A stretch of 64,000 bases of DNA from UBA7803 sp040219935 (GTDB lineage: Bacteria > Pseudomonadota > Gammaproteobacteria > Pseudomonadales > Azotimanducaceae). The DNA lies in the NCBI GenBank assembly GCA_040219935.1, contig JAVJUA010000084.1, forward strand, positions 124,001 to 188,000. The letters run 5' to 3'. Of the stretch, positions 7,241 through 16,934 are shown piece after piece. The notes under the pieces were generated by a model, which saw nothing but the letters and a program-made list of their open reading frames with translations, did no database searches and was not told the DNA's origin. Position 1 is the first letter of the stretch; each line of letters begins with the position of its first letter. Position numbers and translations under genes: made by a program.

Positions 7241-8260
7241 TCAGCCGGCCGCGGCGCCCGCCGCCGCGCATGCGGTCGCGGACGCGTCGTCGGCTGCGGC
7301 GCCGAGCCGCGCCCGCTCGGCGATCAGCTCGGCGACGATGGCGATGGCGATCTCGGGCGGTGTCTTGCTGCCGATGGCCAGACCGATGGGCGCATGCAGC
7401 CGCGCCAGGTCCTCGTCGCCGACGTCGAGCGCGCGCAGCCGCTCGCGGCGGCTGGCCGACGTGCGTGTGGAGCCCATGGCGCCGACGTAGAAAGCGTCGG
7501 TGTTCAGGGCTTCCATGAGGCCCATGTCATCGATGCGGGGATCGTGGGTGAGGGCGACGATGGCCGAGTCCCGATCGCTGGCGTGTCGGCGCACGGCATC
7601 GTCGGGCATGTCGTTGATCAGGCGCACGCCGGGCACCTCGAAGTCGGCCAGCAGATGCTCGCGCGGGTCGCAGACGGTGACCTGGTAATCCAGCTTCAAA
7701 GCGAGCTCTGCCAGATACTTGGAGACCATACCTGCGCCGATGATGAAGAGCTGGTGGCGCGGCCCCCAGACGTGCACCAGGCGCTGCCGCGCCGCATCGA
7801 GGGCGAGCGGGCGGTACGCGGTCACCGCCCGCACCTGGCGGCGGCCGGAGCCCAGGTCCACCTCGCGCTCGGCCCAGCTTCGGGCCGCCAGGTGCTCGCT
7901 GAGCGCCCGGACGTGGGCCAGGGTTTCCGGGTCCGGCCGCAGCGGCTCGATGGCGATGTGCAGGCTGCCGCCGCAGGGCAGCCCGAACTTCTCTGCCTCC
8001 TCGGCGGTGACCCCGTACTGGAATAGCTGCGGCCGCTCCCGGGCCAGCTCGCCGCGTCCGAGCTTCTCCAGCAGATCGTCCTCGACGCAGCCGCCGGACA
8101 GGGAGCCGACGCTGTGGCCACCGCCATCGCAGGCAAACAGGGAGCCCACGGGCCGCGGCGACGAGCCCCAGGTCTCGATCACGGTACACAGCCAGCACGC
8201 TTTGCCGGCTTCCAGCCAGGTGAGCACCCGGCCGATGACTTCTTCGTCCACCGCTTGCAT
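7241..8260 (-). CDS. xdhC: XdhC/CoxI-family molybdenum cofactor insertion factor
   Basis: A 339-residue protein with the XdhC N-terminal domain (CTVIETWGSSPRPVGS, then SGGCVEDDLLEKL and LPCGGSLHI) and the C-terminal Rossmann domain (LFIIGAGMVSKYLAELAL, ALTHDPRIDDMGLMEAL). In this family XdhC binds sulfurated molybdenum cofactor and inserts it into xanthine-oxidase-type enzymes. The start at 8260 is chosen because the extra 16 codons from 8308 look like promoter sequence and would leave only 11 bases to the divergent rhomboid gene. It forms an operon with the MobA-like gene downstream. Confidence 0.87.
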   Translation of the reverse strand: MQAVDEEVIGRVLTWLEAGKACWLCTVIETWGSSPRPVGSLFACDGGGHSVGSLSGGCVEDDLLEKLGRGELARERPQLFQYGVTAEEAEKFGLPCGGSLHIAIEPLRPDPETLAHVRALSEHLAARSWAEREVDLGSGRRQVRAVTAYRPLALDAARQRLVHVWGPRHQLFIIGAGMVSKYLAELALKLDYQVTVCDPREHLLADFEVPGVRLINDMPDDAVRRHASDRDSAIVALTHDPRIDDMGLMEALNTDAFYVGAMGSTRTSASRRERLRALDVGDEDLARLHAPIGLAIGSKTPPEIAIAIVAELIAERARLGAAADDASATACAAAGAAAG

Positions 8261-8319
8261 CGCAATGACAGCCTGAGTGAAAGTGCCTGGCCAGTGTACT
8301 ACGCCCATCGGTTGCCTTC

Positions 8320-9183
8320 ATGCGCCTGATCGAGACCACGCTGGACGACGATCTGGCGCCGTTCTCCCACTACCTGTGGCAGCAGCGGCTGTCGCACCGG
8401 GTATTCGAGGAGCGCGGCGTGCAGATTCTGGAGCTCGCCGATGCGCGGCAGGCGGAGCGGGTGCTGGCCGCCTACCGGTCATGGCGCGCGGGCGAGCTGA
8501 CGCTGGCGCCGGTGGCGCCGCCCCGGCCCTCCGGACGCTGGATCCAGGCGCTGGCCCGGTATCCCGCCCTGACCGGGCTGATGGCGCTCACCCTGGTGGC
8601 GTTCCCGTTCAGCTACCTGTTGGGGCAGGGTCGCCTCACCGAGGTGGCGGCGTGGCTCACCATCGTCGATCCGGCCCGGTTCGGCACGCCGCTGCCCGGG
8701 CTCTTCGGGCTGTTGCTGGAGGGGCAGGTCTGGCGCTGGTTTACACCGGCGCTGCTGCACTTCTCGGTCTGGCACCTGGGCTTCAACTGCGCCATCGTCG
8801 TCGAGCTCGGGCGCCGCGTCGAGTCGGCCTCGGGCGGTGGCCCGCTGTGGGTCCTGGTGCTGTGGCTCGGCCTGGTCAGCAACCTGGCCCAGTACGCGTT
8901 CGGCGGCGGCCCCCTGTTCGGCGGGCTCTCGGGCGTGGCCTACGGGCTGCTGGGTTACGTGGTGGTGCGCCAGCGGCTGGCTCCCCAGGTTCCGGCCTGG
9001 CGCTTGCCCGCCGGTCTGCCCGTCGTGCTGGTGGCATTTCTGGTGCTGTTCTCATTGGGCATCACCGAGCCGTTCGGGCTGTACGTGGCCAATGCCGCCC
9101 ACTGGGGCGGGCTGGCGGCCGGCGCGCTGGCCGCGTTGGCCGCCGGCTGGCGCGGTCGCGGCGCCGCTGTCGGTGGTCTTTGA
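8320..9183 (+). CDS. Rhomboid-family intramembrane serine protease
   Basis: A 287-residue protein with an N-terminal soluble part of about 80 residues (GlpG-like cytoplasmic domain), then about six membrane segments. The catalytic motif GGLSGVAYGLLGY puts the nucleophile at Ser204, and the dyad His is H261 in NAAHWGGL. The HFSVWHLGFN segment (H147, H152, N156) is the conserved oxyanion/H-bond loop. It cleaves transmembrane substrates in the inner membrane. All catalytic residues are present, so it should be active. It diverges from xdhC. Confidence 0.93.
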   Translation: MRLIETTLDDDLAPFSHYLWQQRLSHRVFEERGVQILELADARQAERVLAAYRSWRAGELTLAPVAPPRPSGRWIQALARYPALTGLMALTLVAFPFSYLLGQGRLTEVAAWLTIVDPARFGTPLPGLFGLLLEGQVWRWFTPALLHFSVWHLGFNCAIVVELGRRVESASGGGPLWVLVLWLGLVSNLAQYAFGGGPLFGGLSGVAYGLLGYVVVRQRLAPQVPAWRLPAGLPVVLVAFLVLFSLGITEPFGLYVANAAHWGGLAAGALAALAAGWRGRGAAVGGL

Positions 9184-9208
9184 GAAGTGATGACGAGGAG
9201 GTTGACGC

Positions 9209-11899
9209 ATGGCGCGTGACGCGGAGCCGAGGACCATACTTCTTTCGGAATATCAGGCACCTGACTACCTGACCGAAGAGACGGCGTTAACATTCGAGAT
9301 CGCCGACGGCGAGACCCAGGTGAGCAGCCGGCTGCGGGTGAAGCGGCGTCCGGGCGCCGACTCGGCGGCGCCCCTGGTGCTGAACGGGCAGGACCTGACG
9401 CTGTGCTCGGTGGCCGTGGACGGCGTGACGCTGGGGGCCAATCAGTACCGCTCGGACGATGCCTCGCTGGTGATCTTCGATCTGCCCGCCAGCGCCGAGG
9501 TCGAGGTGGTGACCCGCATCCACCCGGAGGCCAACTCGGCCCTGGAGGGCCTCTATCAGTCCGGGGGCATGTACTGCACCCAGTGCGAGCCGGAGGGCTT
9601 CCGCCGCATCACCTACTATCAGGACCGCCCCGACGTGCAGTCGGTGTTCACCACCACCATCGTCGCCGACGGCGGCCGCTATCCGCAGCTCCTGGCCAAC
9701 GGCAATCGCATCAGCGAGCGGACGCTGCCGGATGGCCGTCTGGCGGTGACCTGGCACGATCCGTTTCCCAAGCCGAGCTATCTGTTCGCCCTGGTGGCCG
9801 GCAACCTGGCCGTGCTGGAGGACGAGTTCGTCACCGCCTCTGGCCGCGCCGTGACCCTGCAGATCTACTCCGAGCCGCACAACATCGGTCAGTGCGGCTA
9901 CGCCATGGGCGCGCTGAAGCGCGCCATGCGCTGGGACGAAACCACCTACGGCCGCGAGTACGACCTGGACGTCTACATGATCGTCGCGGTCGAGGACTTC
10001 AACATGGGGGCCATGGAGAACAAGGGTCTCAACATATTCAACACGTCCTGCGTGCTGGCCTCGCCCGACACCGCCACCGACGCCGCCTACCGGCGTGTCG
10101 AGGCCGTGGTCGCGCACGAGTACTTCCACAACTGGTCCGGCAACCGGGTCACCTGCCGGGACTGGTTCCAGCTCAGCCTGAAGGAGGGGTTCACCGTATT
10201 CCGCGACGCCGAGTTTACTTCGGACATGCACGCGCGGACGGTGAAGCGCATCGAGGACGTGGCGCTGCTGCGCACGGTGCAGTTCGCCGAGGATGCGGGT
10301 CCGCTGGCGCATCCGGTGCGGCCCGGGTCGTACATCGAGATTTCCAACTTCTACACCCCCACGGTGTACGAGAAGGGTGCCGAGGTGGTGCGCATGCTGC
10401 ACACGCTGCTCGGTCCCGAAGCGTTCCGCCGCGGCAGCGACCGCTACTTCGAGCGCCATGACGGCAGCGCGGCGACCACCGACGACTTCGTCGCCGCCAT
10501 GGCCTGGGCGGGCGACCTCGACCTGACCCAGTTCCAGCGCTGGTACGATCAGGCGGGAACGCCGGTGCTGACGGTGCGCGAGCAGTTCGCGCACGGACGG
10601 CTGACCCTGACGGTGGCCCAGCATTGCCCGCCGACGCCGGGCCAGCGCGACAAGGCGCCGTTCCACGTTCCCGTGCTGTTCGCCCTGGTGGGGGCCGATG
10701 GCGGCGACGTCGACGGCGCCGGGCTGCGGGTCGAGGCCACCGAGCCGCTGGCCTGGCGGCCGGCGGACGGAGACGTGGCCGGCGGCTTTCTGCTGCAGCT
10801 CCGCGCTGCCGAGGCCAGCGTCGAGCTGTCCGGGCTCCGGGATCGTCCCCGGGTCAGCTTGCTGCGCGGCTTCTCGGCGCCGGTGCGGCTGGCCTACCAG
10901 CGTCCGGCCACCGATCTGGTCTTCCTCGCCGAGCACGACAGCGACGGCTTCGCCCGCTGGGATGCGCTGCAGACGCTGGTGGTGGCCGAAATCGACCGGC
11001 TGCGCGGCGGCGGCGAGCCCGATGCCGACCTGGTGGCCCTGTTCGGCCGCCTCGGCGAGGGTGCCCTGGCGGCGCCGGACGATGCCGAAGCCCGCACGCT
11101 GCTGGCCGTGCTGCTGACGCTGCCGGACCCGGGCTACCTGTTCGAGCAGGCGACGGTGGTGGACGTGGACGGCACCTGCGACGCCGTGGCGGCGCTCCGG
11201 CAGGCCATCGCGGCCGCCCACCGGCCGGGCTGGCAGCGCCTGCTGGAAGCCAACGCGCCGGACGGCGCCTACGCCACAGATCCCAGGGCCATGGCGCGCC
11301 GGGCGCTGAAGCATGCGGCGCTGGCGCTGCTGGCGCCGGCGCTGTCCGGGGACGAGGCCGGGGCGGTGCTGGCCGACCAGTACCGCCTGGCGGACAACCT
11401 CACCGACCGCCGCGCCGCGCTGCAGCAGCTGCTGGCGCATGAGTCGGTCGATGCCGGGCTGCGTGCCGAGCTGCTCGAGGATTTCTACCGGCGCTGGCAG
11501 CAGGAGGCACTGGTGGTGGACCAGTGGCTGGCGCTGCAGGCGGCGAGCCCCATGGTGGACGCCGACGGCGTCCGTTCGCTGGCCGCCCACCGGGCGTTCG
11601 ACGACCGCAACCCGAACAAGCTGCGCGCTCTGTACGGCACCTTCAGCCGGCTCAATCATCGCCGCTTCCACGATCCGGCCGGCGACGGCTACCGGCTGCT
11701 GGCGGAGCGGGTCGGCAGCCTCGATCCCCGGAACCCGGCCATGGCGGCGGCCCTGGTCAAGCCGCTGACCCGGTGGCGGCGCTACGACGCTACCCGGGGG
11801 CGGGCCATGCGGGCGGCCCTGGAGACCCTGGCCGGCGCGCCGAAGCTGTCCTCCGACCTGTTCGAAGTGGTCAGCAAGGGGCTGGCAGCGCCGGACTGA
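9209..11899 (+). CDS. pepN: Aminopeptidase N (M1 family)
   Basis: An 896-residue gluzincin. The exopeptidase motif GAMENKG is near residue 267, and the zinc site HEYFHNW near residue 303 is followed by the distal Glu in LKEGFTVFRD. The C-terminal domain has the SRLNHRRFHDPAGDGY region typical of proteobacterial PepN. It trims N-terminal residues from peptides in the cytoplasm. GAGGAGG stands seven bases before the ATG, a strong ribosome site. The gene ends seven bases before the convergent batD stop. Confidence 0.97.
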   Translation: MARDAEPRTILLSEYQAPDYLTEETALTFEIADGETQVSSRLRVKRRPGADSAAPLVLNGQDLTLCSVAVDGVTLGANQYRSDDASLVIFDLPASAEVEVVTRIHPEANSALEGLYQSGGMYCTQCEPEGFRRITYYQDRPDVQSVFTTTIVADGGRYPQLLANGNRISERTLPDGRLAVTWHDPFPKPSYLFALVAGNLAVLEDEFVTASGRAVTLQIYSEPHNIGQCGYAMGALKRAMRWDETTYGREYDLDVYMIVAVEDFNMGAMENKGLNIFNTSCVLASPDTATDAAYRRVEAVVAHEYFHNWSGNRVTCRDWFQLSLKEGFTVFRDAEFTSDMHARTVKRIEDVALLRTVQFAEDAGPLAHPVRPGSYIEISNFYTPTVYEKGAEVVRMLHTLLGPEAFRRGSDRYFERHDGSAATTDDFVAAMAWAGDLDLTQFQRWYDQAGTPVLTVREQFAHGRLTLTVAQHCPPTPGQRDKAPFHVPVLFALVGADGGDVDGAGLRVEATEPLAWRPADGDVAGGFLLQLRAAEASVELSGLRDRPRVSLLRGFSAPVRLAYQRPATDLVFLAEHDSDGFARWDALQTLVVAEIDRLRGGGEPDADLVALFGRLGEGALAAPDDAEARTLLAVLLTLPDPGYLFEQATVVDVDGTCDAVAALRQAIAAAHRPGWQRLLEANAPDGAYATDPRAMARRALKHAALALLAPALSGDEAGAVLADQYRLADNLTDRRAALQQLLAHESVDAGLRAELLEDFYRRWQQEALVVDQWLALQAASPMVDADGVRSLAAHRAFDDRNPNKLRALYGTFSRLNHRRFHDPAGDGYRLLAERVGSLDPRNPAMAAALVKPLTRWRRYDATRGRAMRAALETLAGAPKLSSDLFEVVSKGLAAPD

Positions 11900-11906
11900 A
11901 CGGGTC

Positions 11907-13655
11907 CTAGTCGTAGAGGGCGGGCAGCGGCTCCGGTGGTGGCCGCCGCAGGCGCCGTCCTCCGAGGCCGCCGCCGCGGAGTCCGCCGCCTGGCAGGCGG
12001 CGTACGCTGCCCAACACCTCGCGGCCGCTGACGGGCGCCGCCACCGATCCCGGCCGGTACGCGGCTGCTGCCAGGCGGTCCAGCAGGTCGCCGTGACCGG
12101 CCTGCCGGAAGGCGTTGGCGGCCTGGTGCTGGCTGGTGCCGTAGTGGTCGGCCAGCCAGGCCAGCAGGGCGCGGTACATGGCCGCCGGCTCCTGCGTCGC
12201 GCATGCGGCCCGGAGCCGCCGGCGGGCGCCGGGGCCAGCAGGCGCCCGGCGTCCGCGGACGCGATGGCGCCAGCGTCCGCCCGGACCGAACCCCCAGTAG
12301 CCGGCCAGCGCCAGCAGCAGCACGGCGATCGCGCCGGCCAGCCAGCCGCCATGGAGCACCGGCAGCCAGCCGGCAGGGGCGGTGGCGTCCGGGTCGCTGC
12401 CGGCATCCGCGGGCGCGGTCGGGATGGGACTCCCGGCTGCCGGAGATTCCGGGTCTGCAGCCGGCTCGGCGCCGGCTGTGGCGTCCGCCACGGCGCTGCC
12501 GGTGATGGTGAGCCGCCGCCCCGGCACGGTGGCCGTGCGCAAGCGGTGCTGCTTCACGTCCCACCAGGTGACCTCCACCCCGGGCAGGACGACCCGTCCG
12601 GGTGCGGTGGGCATGAGCGCGTAGGTTTCGGAGCGGCTGCCGCGCACCGTGGCGCCGGAGGCATCGTCGGCGCGGCGTGCCGGCTCTGGATAGGTGCGGA
12701 AGTTCGATTCGGGCAGCGCCGCCCGCAACGGCGCGATCACCGAGCTGCCGTTGCCCACCACGTCGGCGCGCACGGTGCGGGTCAGCGGCTCGCCGACGTG
12801 CAGCCGGCCGTCGTCGGGCGTCCAGACGTCGCTCAGCGTCACCGACTCCGCGGGCAGCCACGGCTGGTCTGACGGGTACTCGGGCGGAATCGGCAGCACG
12901 GTCAGGGTCAGCGGCTCGGTGGCGATGCGCACGCCGGATCGCCGGGTGCGGCCGTCGGTCTGCAGGCGCACGCTGCTGGTCACCGCGATGGCGGGAATGG
13001 TGAGCTCGCCGCTGCGCTCCGGAAACAGGGCGAATCGCTGCTCGATGACGCCGTAGCGCTGACCGTCGCGAATGCTGGTGGAGGAGACGGTCTCGCCGAG
13101 CGGCGTCACCACGGCGCCGTCGACCTCGGGCATGCCCGGCAGGTCGCTGTAGATCTGCGCCCCGCTGGCGTAGTACAGGCGGCGGATCAGCACGGTCTGC
13201 GCCTGCACGTACACCGGATCGACGGTGAGCTCGGTCTCGAAGAACACCAGCCGGTCGATGGCATCCTTCAGCGCCGGGGACAGGCTGCGCACCTGCAGCG
13301 TGATCGGCTCGGTGACCTCGTTGCCCACCGCGATGGGTGGGATGGTGAGCTCGCCGGCGCGCCGCGGCCGCAGCACCACCTGGTATTCCACCCACGACTC
13401 CACACGCCCGTTCACCGAGCGGTACTGGCTGCTGCTGCGGGTGTTCAGCACCTCGAAATCCGGGTCCAGCGCGTCGAGCGCGAGGGGCGTGGTCTGGTTG
13501 CTGCCGGTGGCGCGAATGGTGAGCCGGGTGGTGTCCAGCTCGTCGATGATGCGCGGCTCGATGGTGGCACGCAGCTCGGCGGCCGCGGCCGGCGCCAGCA
13601 GCAGCCCGGCCAGCACGGCGGCGATCAGGCGCCATGGGCGCGCGCGTCCGCTCAC
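11907..13655 (-). CDS. batD: BatD-family oxygen-tolerance protein
   Basis: A 582-residue protein. It has an N-terminal signal peptide (RPWRLIAAVLAGLLLAPAAA), a beta-rich periplasmic region with repeated domain pattern, one membrane span near residue 450 (GAIAVLLLALAGYWGF) and a short C-terminal tail. The GTG start overlaps the TGA of the preceding gene (GTGA), which fixes the start; a longer frame lies antisense of that overlap. BatD is the last member of the MoxR/Bat system, thought to handle protein quality or stress at the membrane. Sixth gene of this operon. Confidence 0.87.
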   Translation of the reverse strand: MSGRARPWRLIAAVLAGLLLAPAAAAELRATIEPRIIDELDTTRLTIRATGSNQTTPLALDALDPDFEVLNTRSSSQYRSVNGRVESWVEYQVVLRPRRAGELTIPPIAVGNEVTEPITLQVRSLSPALKDAIDRLVFFETELTVDPVYVQAQTVLIRRLYYASGAQIYSDLPGMPEVDGAVVTPLGETVSSTSIRDGQRYGVIEQRFALFPERSGELTIPAIAVTSSVRLQTDGRTRRSGVRIATEPLTLTVLPIPPEYPSDQPWLPAESVTLSDVWTPDDGRLHVGEPLTRTVRADVVGNGSSVIAPLRAALPESNFRTYPEPARRADDASGATVRGSRSETYALMPTAPGRVVLPGVEVTWWDVKQHRLRTATVPGRRLTITGSAVADATAGAEPAADPESPAAGSPIPTAPADAGSDPDATAPAGWLPVLHGGWLAGAIAVLLLALAGYWGFGPGGRWRHRVRGRRAPAGPGARRRLRAACATQEPAAMYRALLAWLADHYGTSQHQAANAFRQAGHGDLLDRLAAAAYRPGSVAAPVSGREVLGSVRRLPGGGLRGGGLGGRRLRRPPPEPLPALYD

Positions 13656-15421
13656 CAGATCTTCTCCGAGTCCTGGGCGCGGTAGTCGCCGCGGCGCAGC
13701 CGCTGATTGGTCTCGTACTGGAACTTCCGCCGCAGCAGCCCGCCCGGATCGTCGGGCACGCGGCGCAGCCACTGCTCCAGCGCGTCCTGCTGCTCGTCAC
13801 GACTGGCAAGGGATTCCTGCTCCCGTTGCTCGTCCCGGTTCTGCTCGCTCTCGCCCTGGCCGTCCGGGTCCGGTTCCGTGGGCGCCTGATCGGGGGGCGG
13901 CTCGTCCGCAGGCGGGTCGTCGCCGCCCCCGGCGGGCTGGTCGGCGGCATCCGGCCTGCTGCTCTGGTCCGGCTGCTCGCCGCCCGGCTGCTGGCGGGAA
14001 TCGTCGTTCTGGTCCGACGCGTTCTGCTCGTCGCGCAGCTCCTCCAGCAGCGCCTTGTTGTGCCGGGCGTCGTCGTGATCGGGCGCCTGCTCGAGGACGC
14101 TCTGGTAGGCGGCAATGGCGGCGTCCAGCTCGCCGGCGTGCGCCAGCGCGTTGCCGAGGTTGTAGCGCGCCTCGACGGCTGCGGCCTCGGAGGCTGCCCG
14201 TGCCGCCGCCCGCTCGTAGGCGTCGGCGCCGGCTTCGTACTCGCCCGCCCGGTACAGGGCGGCGGCGCGCCAGGCGGCGTCTTCGAACAGGGCGGCCGCG
14301 GTGGCCGGGTCGCCCTCCGTCAACGCCTCATGGGCCTGCTGGTCGCGGCGCTGCCACAGATCGTCCCACAGACCCGCCTGCGCGGGCGCTGGCAGCAGCA
14401 GGGGCAGCACCAGCAGCGGCAGCACCACCAGGGTGCCGCGCCGGAAGGCGGACAGCAGCAGCGGCAGGATGAGCAGGCAGACCCAGTACCCCTGGTCCGC
14501 CCAGGTGTCGAAGTCGCGCTCGACGGCCACGGTCTCGTCGTCGCCTGGCAGCGGGGTGGCCAGCAGATGATCGACGTCGCGGTCGCCCAGGGTGATGGTG
14601 TGATAGCGGCCATGGGTGACGTCGGCGATTCCGGCCAGCCGGTCGACGTCGAGGCGCGCCAGCACCGCCTCCCCCTGCTGGGTGCGCAGCACCTGGCCGG
14701 GCTGGTTGGCGAAGTCCAGGGGAATCGGTGCGCCACGGTCGGTGCCGATGCCGAGCACGGAGATGGGGAAGCGCGGGTCGCGGCGCTCGGTGGCATCGGT
14801 GGGCCGGTCGATGCCGTCGGTGATCACCAGGATGCGACCCTGCTGCATGCGGGCGTTGTCGAGCAGGTCGCGGGCGATGTCGAGAGCGGCACCCAGCTCG
14901 CTGCCGAGCACGGGCATCATGTCCGGCGCCAGCGCCGGCAGCAGGTTCTCGATGGTGCGCACATCGTCGGTGAGCGGCACCACGGCATGCGCGTCGCCGG
15001 CGTAGGCCACCAGCGCCGTGAAGCCCTCGTCGCGCCGGCGCAGCACGTCGGCGATCTTCTGACGCGCCCGCACCATGCGCGATGGCGCCACGTCCTCGGC
15101 GAACATGGACAGGGACAGGTCGAGCACGATCACCAGGGCGTCGGTGCGCTGCTCCACCGGCTGCGGCAGACGCTCCCAGCTCGGCCCCGCGAGCCCCAGG
15201 GCAGCGATGGTGAGCAGCAGCGCCATGAGCGCCGCGCGGGTCCGGCTGCCGCGTTGGCTGCCCGGCTCCAGCAGCACGGTCAGCAGCTCCGGGGCAATGG
15301 CCTGCTGCCAATGGCTGCCGCTGCCGTGCAGGCGGGCCCAGCGCCACAGCAGCCACATGGCCGGGATCAGCAGCAGCAGCCACGCCGGTCGCAGGAAGTG
15401 CAGGTCGGCGAGCTCAGGCAT
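13652..15421 (-). CDS. BatB/BatC-type VWA domain protein with TPR repeats
   Basis: A 589-residue protein. Two N-terminal membrane segments flank a linker, then a von Willebrand A domain with the MIDAS motif DLSLSMFAED, a membrane segment, TPR repeats (YNLGNALAHAGELDAAI) and a long Asp/Gln/Pro/Glu tail. The C terminus (RRVPDDPGGLLRRKF) is conserved in this family. BatB and BatC are separate genes in Bacteroides; here they are one polypeptide, as is common in proteobacteria. Start ATG 15421 overlaps the batA stop by eight bases. Confidence 0.9.
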   Translation of the reverse strand: MPELADLHFLRPAWLLLLIPAMWLLWRWARLHGSGSHWQQAIAPELLTVLLEPGSQRGSRTRAALMALLLTIAALGLAGPSWERLPQPVEQRTDALVIVLDLSLSMFAEDVAPSRMVRARQKIADVLRRRDEGFTALVAYAGDAHAVVPLTDDVRTIENLLPALAPDMMPVLGSELGAALDIARDLLDNARMQQGRILVITDGIDRPTDATERRDPRFPISVLGIGTDRGAPIPLDFANQPGQVLRTQQGEAVLARLDVDRLAGIADVTHGRYHTITLGDRDVDHLLATPLPGDDETVAVERDFDTWADQGYWVCLLILPLLLSAFRRGTLVVLPLLVLPLLLPAPAQAGLWDDLWQRRDQQAHEALTEGDPATAAALFEDAAWRAAALYRAGEYEAGADAYERAAARAASEAAAVEARYNLGNALAHAGELDAAIAAYQSVLEQAPDHDDARHNKALLEELRDEQNASDQNDDSRQQPGGEQPDQSSRPDAADQPAGGGDDPPADEPPPDQAPTEPDPDGQGESEQNRDEQREQESLASRDEQQDALEQWLRRVPDDPGGLLRRKFQYETNQRLRRGDYRAQDSEKIW

Positions 15422-16415
15422 GACGGCTCCGCTGGTCGAGGGCCAGCAGGCCCAGGGCGAGCAGCCAGGCGGCACCCAGCGGCCAGTGGTACAGCGAGGC
15501 GATGGGTCGATAGGTCTCGGCGTCCTGCTCGATGGGCTCCATGGTGTCGATCAGGTCGTAGATCTCCAGCAGCTGCTCGGTGCTCTGGGCGCGGAAGTAG
15601 CGGCCGCCGGTGACGTCGGCCACGGCCTGCAGGGTGGTTTCGTCGATCTCGGCGGAAGGATTGACGATGCCGGACGAGAACACGCCGAACAGGCTCGGCA
15701 TGCGCATGGCCTCGGCACCGAAGCCGATGGTGTGGATGCGGATGCGCTCCACCGCGGCCAGCTCCGCCGCCTTCACCGGCGCCACCTCGCCGACGTTGTT
15801 GGCGCCGTCGGTGAGCAGCACCAGCACGCGCTCGCCTTCCGGCCGCTCGCGCAGGCGCTTCACGGCCAGACCGATGGCATCGCCGATGCCGGTTTTGCCG
15901 CCGGCGATGCCGATCGGCGCCTCCTGCAGCAGCCGCTCGACGCTGGCCAGGTCGAAGGTGAGCGGCGCCTGCAGGTAGGCGTGGGTGCCGAACAGGATCA
16001 GGCCCACCCGGTCACCCTGGCGGCGGGCGATGAAGTCGCTGACCACGTGCTTCACCACCACCAGCCGGTTCACCAGGCGATTGCCGAGCTGCATGTCCTC
16101 GGTGCCCATGCTGCCGGACAGGTCCACGGCCAGCATGAGATCGCGGCCGGTGGTGGGCAGGGTGATGGGCTCTCCCGTCCACTGCGGACGGGCGCTGGCG
16201 GTGACCACGGCCAGCCAGATGATCCACAGCAGCAGCAGCCGCCACGGCCAGCGGCCGCGCAGGCCGCGTCCGGCGCTGTCGCCGTCGGGGCGGAACCGGG
16301 CCACGTCGGGCACGGTCAGCGCCGCCTGCTCCCGGGCGCTGGGCCGGGCCAGCACCCGCACGAGCCAGGGCAGGGGGGCGAGCAGCAGCATCAACGGCCA
16401 CACCAGCTCGATCAT
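15414..16415 (-). CDS. batA: BatA-type VWA domain membrane protein
   Basis: A 333-residue protein with an N-terminal membrane segment (MIELVWPLMLLLAPLPWLVR), a second one before the VWA domain, the MIDAS motif DLSGSMGTED and a C-terminal membrane anchor (AWLLALGLLALDQRSRHA). The VWA domain faces the periplasm. In MoxR systems these metal-binding domains are presumed to capture or assemble client proteins. ATGA overlap with the DUF4381 gene upstream and an eight-base overlap with the BatB/C gene downstream show tight translational coupling. Confidence 0.92.
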   Translation of the reverse strand: MIELVWPLMLLLAPLPWLVRVLARPSAREQAALTVPDVARFRPDGDSAGRGLRGRWPWRLLLLWIIWLAVVTASARPQWTGEPITLPTTGRDLMLAVDLSGSMGTEDMQLGNRLVNRLVVVKHVVSDFIARRQGDRVGLILFGTHAYLQAPLTFDLASVERLLQEAPIGIAGGKTGIGDAIGLAVKRLRERPEGERVLVLLTDGANNVGEVAPVKAAELAAVERIRIHTIGFGAEAMRMPSLFGVFSSGIVNPSAEIDETTLQAVADVTGGRYFRAQSTEQLLEIYDLIDTMEPIEQDAETYRPIASLYHWPLGAAWLLALGLLALDQRSRHA

Positions 16416-16924
16416 GCCGCCCGTGCCTCCGGCGCCGCGGAGGGTGCCGATGCCCTGGCCAGCAGGGCCTCGATGCGCTCATGCACGGCCTCGGTGTCGG
16501 CGGACAGGTCGGCTCGGAAGCGGGCGTCTCCGAGCGCGCGTGCCGGGCCCTCGCTGAACACCGCGGCGCCGGCGTGGCGGTCGAGCAGGCGCAGCCAGTC
16601 ATCGCCGCTGGCGCGCCGGGCCGCATCCTCACCCAGGGCATGAATCAGCAGCCGCTTGAGCAGCTCGTTGCTGGCGTCGAGATACGCGCGCTCGCCCATC
16701 TCGCCGGCCCGATGGCGGCGATAGATCTCGGCATAGAGGCGGCGGGCGTGGACCACCGGGCGGCGCCGCCGGGCGCTCGCGCGCAGCCGCCATGCGGCCC
16801 AGAGCAGCAGCGCGGCAGCGGTGACCGCCAGCAGCCACCAGCCCGGCGCGGGTGGCCACCAGCCCGGGGCGTCGGGCAGGTGGATGTCGCGCAGCTGCTG
16901 CAGTCGGTCGGGGCTCATGGCCAT
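16412..16924 (-). CDS. DUF4381 membrane protein of the MoxR/Bat operon
   Basis: A 170-residue protein with a membrane segment near residues 25-45 (GWWLLAVTAAALLLWAAWRL) and a helical cytoplasmic part. DUF4381 proteins sit between the DUF58 and batA genes in most proteobacterial Bat operons, which is exactly the position here. Two in-frame ATGs (16924 and 16918) are possible; the first leaves ten bases after the DUF58 stop. No enzymatic motif is visible. Confidence 0.85.
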   Translation of the reverse strand: MAMSPDRLQQLRDIHLPDAPGWWPPAPGWWLLAVTAAALLLWAAWRLRASARRRRPVVHARRLYAEIYRRHRAGEMGERAYLDASNELLKRLLIHALGEDAARRASGDDWLRLLDRHAGAAVFSEGPARALGDARFRADLSADTEAVHERIEALLARASAPSAAPEARAA

Positions 16925-16934
16925 GGTGCCGCGC

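Noticed and set aside
9287..12406. Very long open frame (over 1000 codons) on the minus strand
   Set aside because: It lies antisense to pepN and part of batD. Its predicted protein is Arg/Gly/His-rich without any domain, as expected for shadow frames in GC-rich DNA.
13634..15613. 659-codon open frame on the plus strand
   Set aside because: Antisense of the BatB/C gene, which carries an intact VWA motif and sits in a coupled operon.
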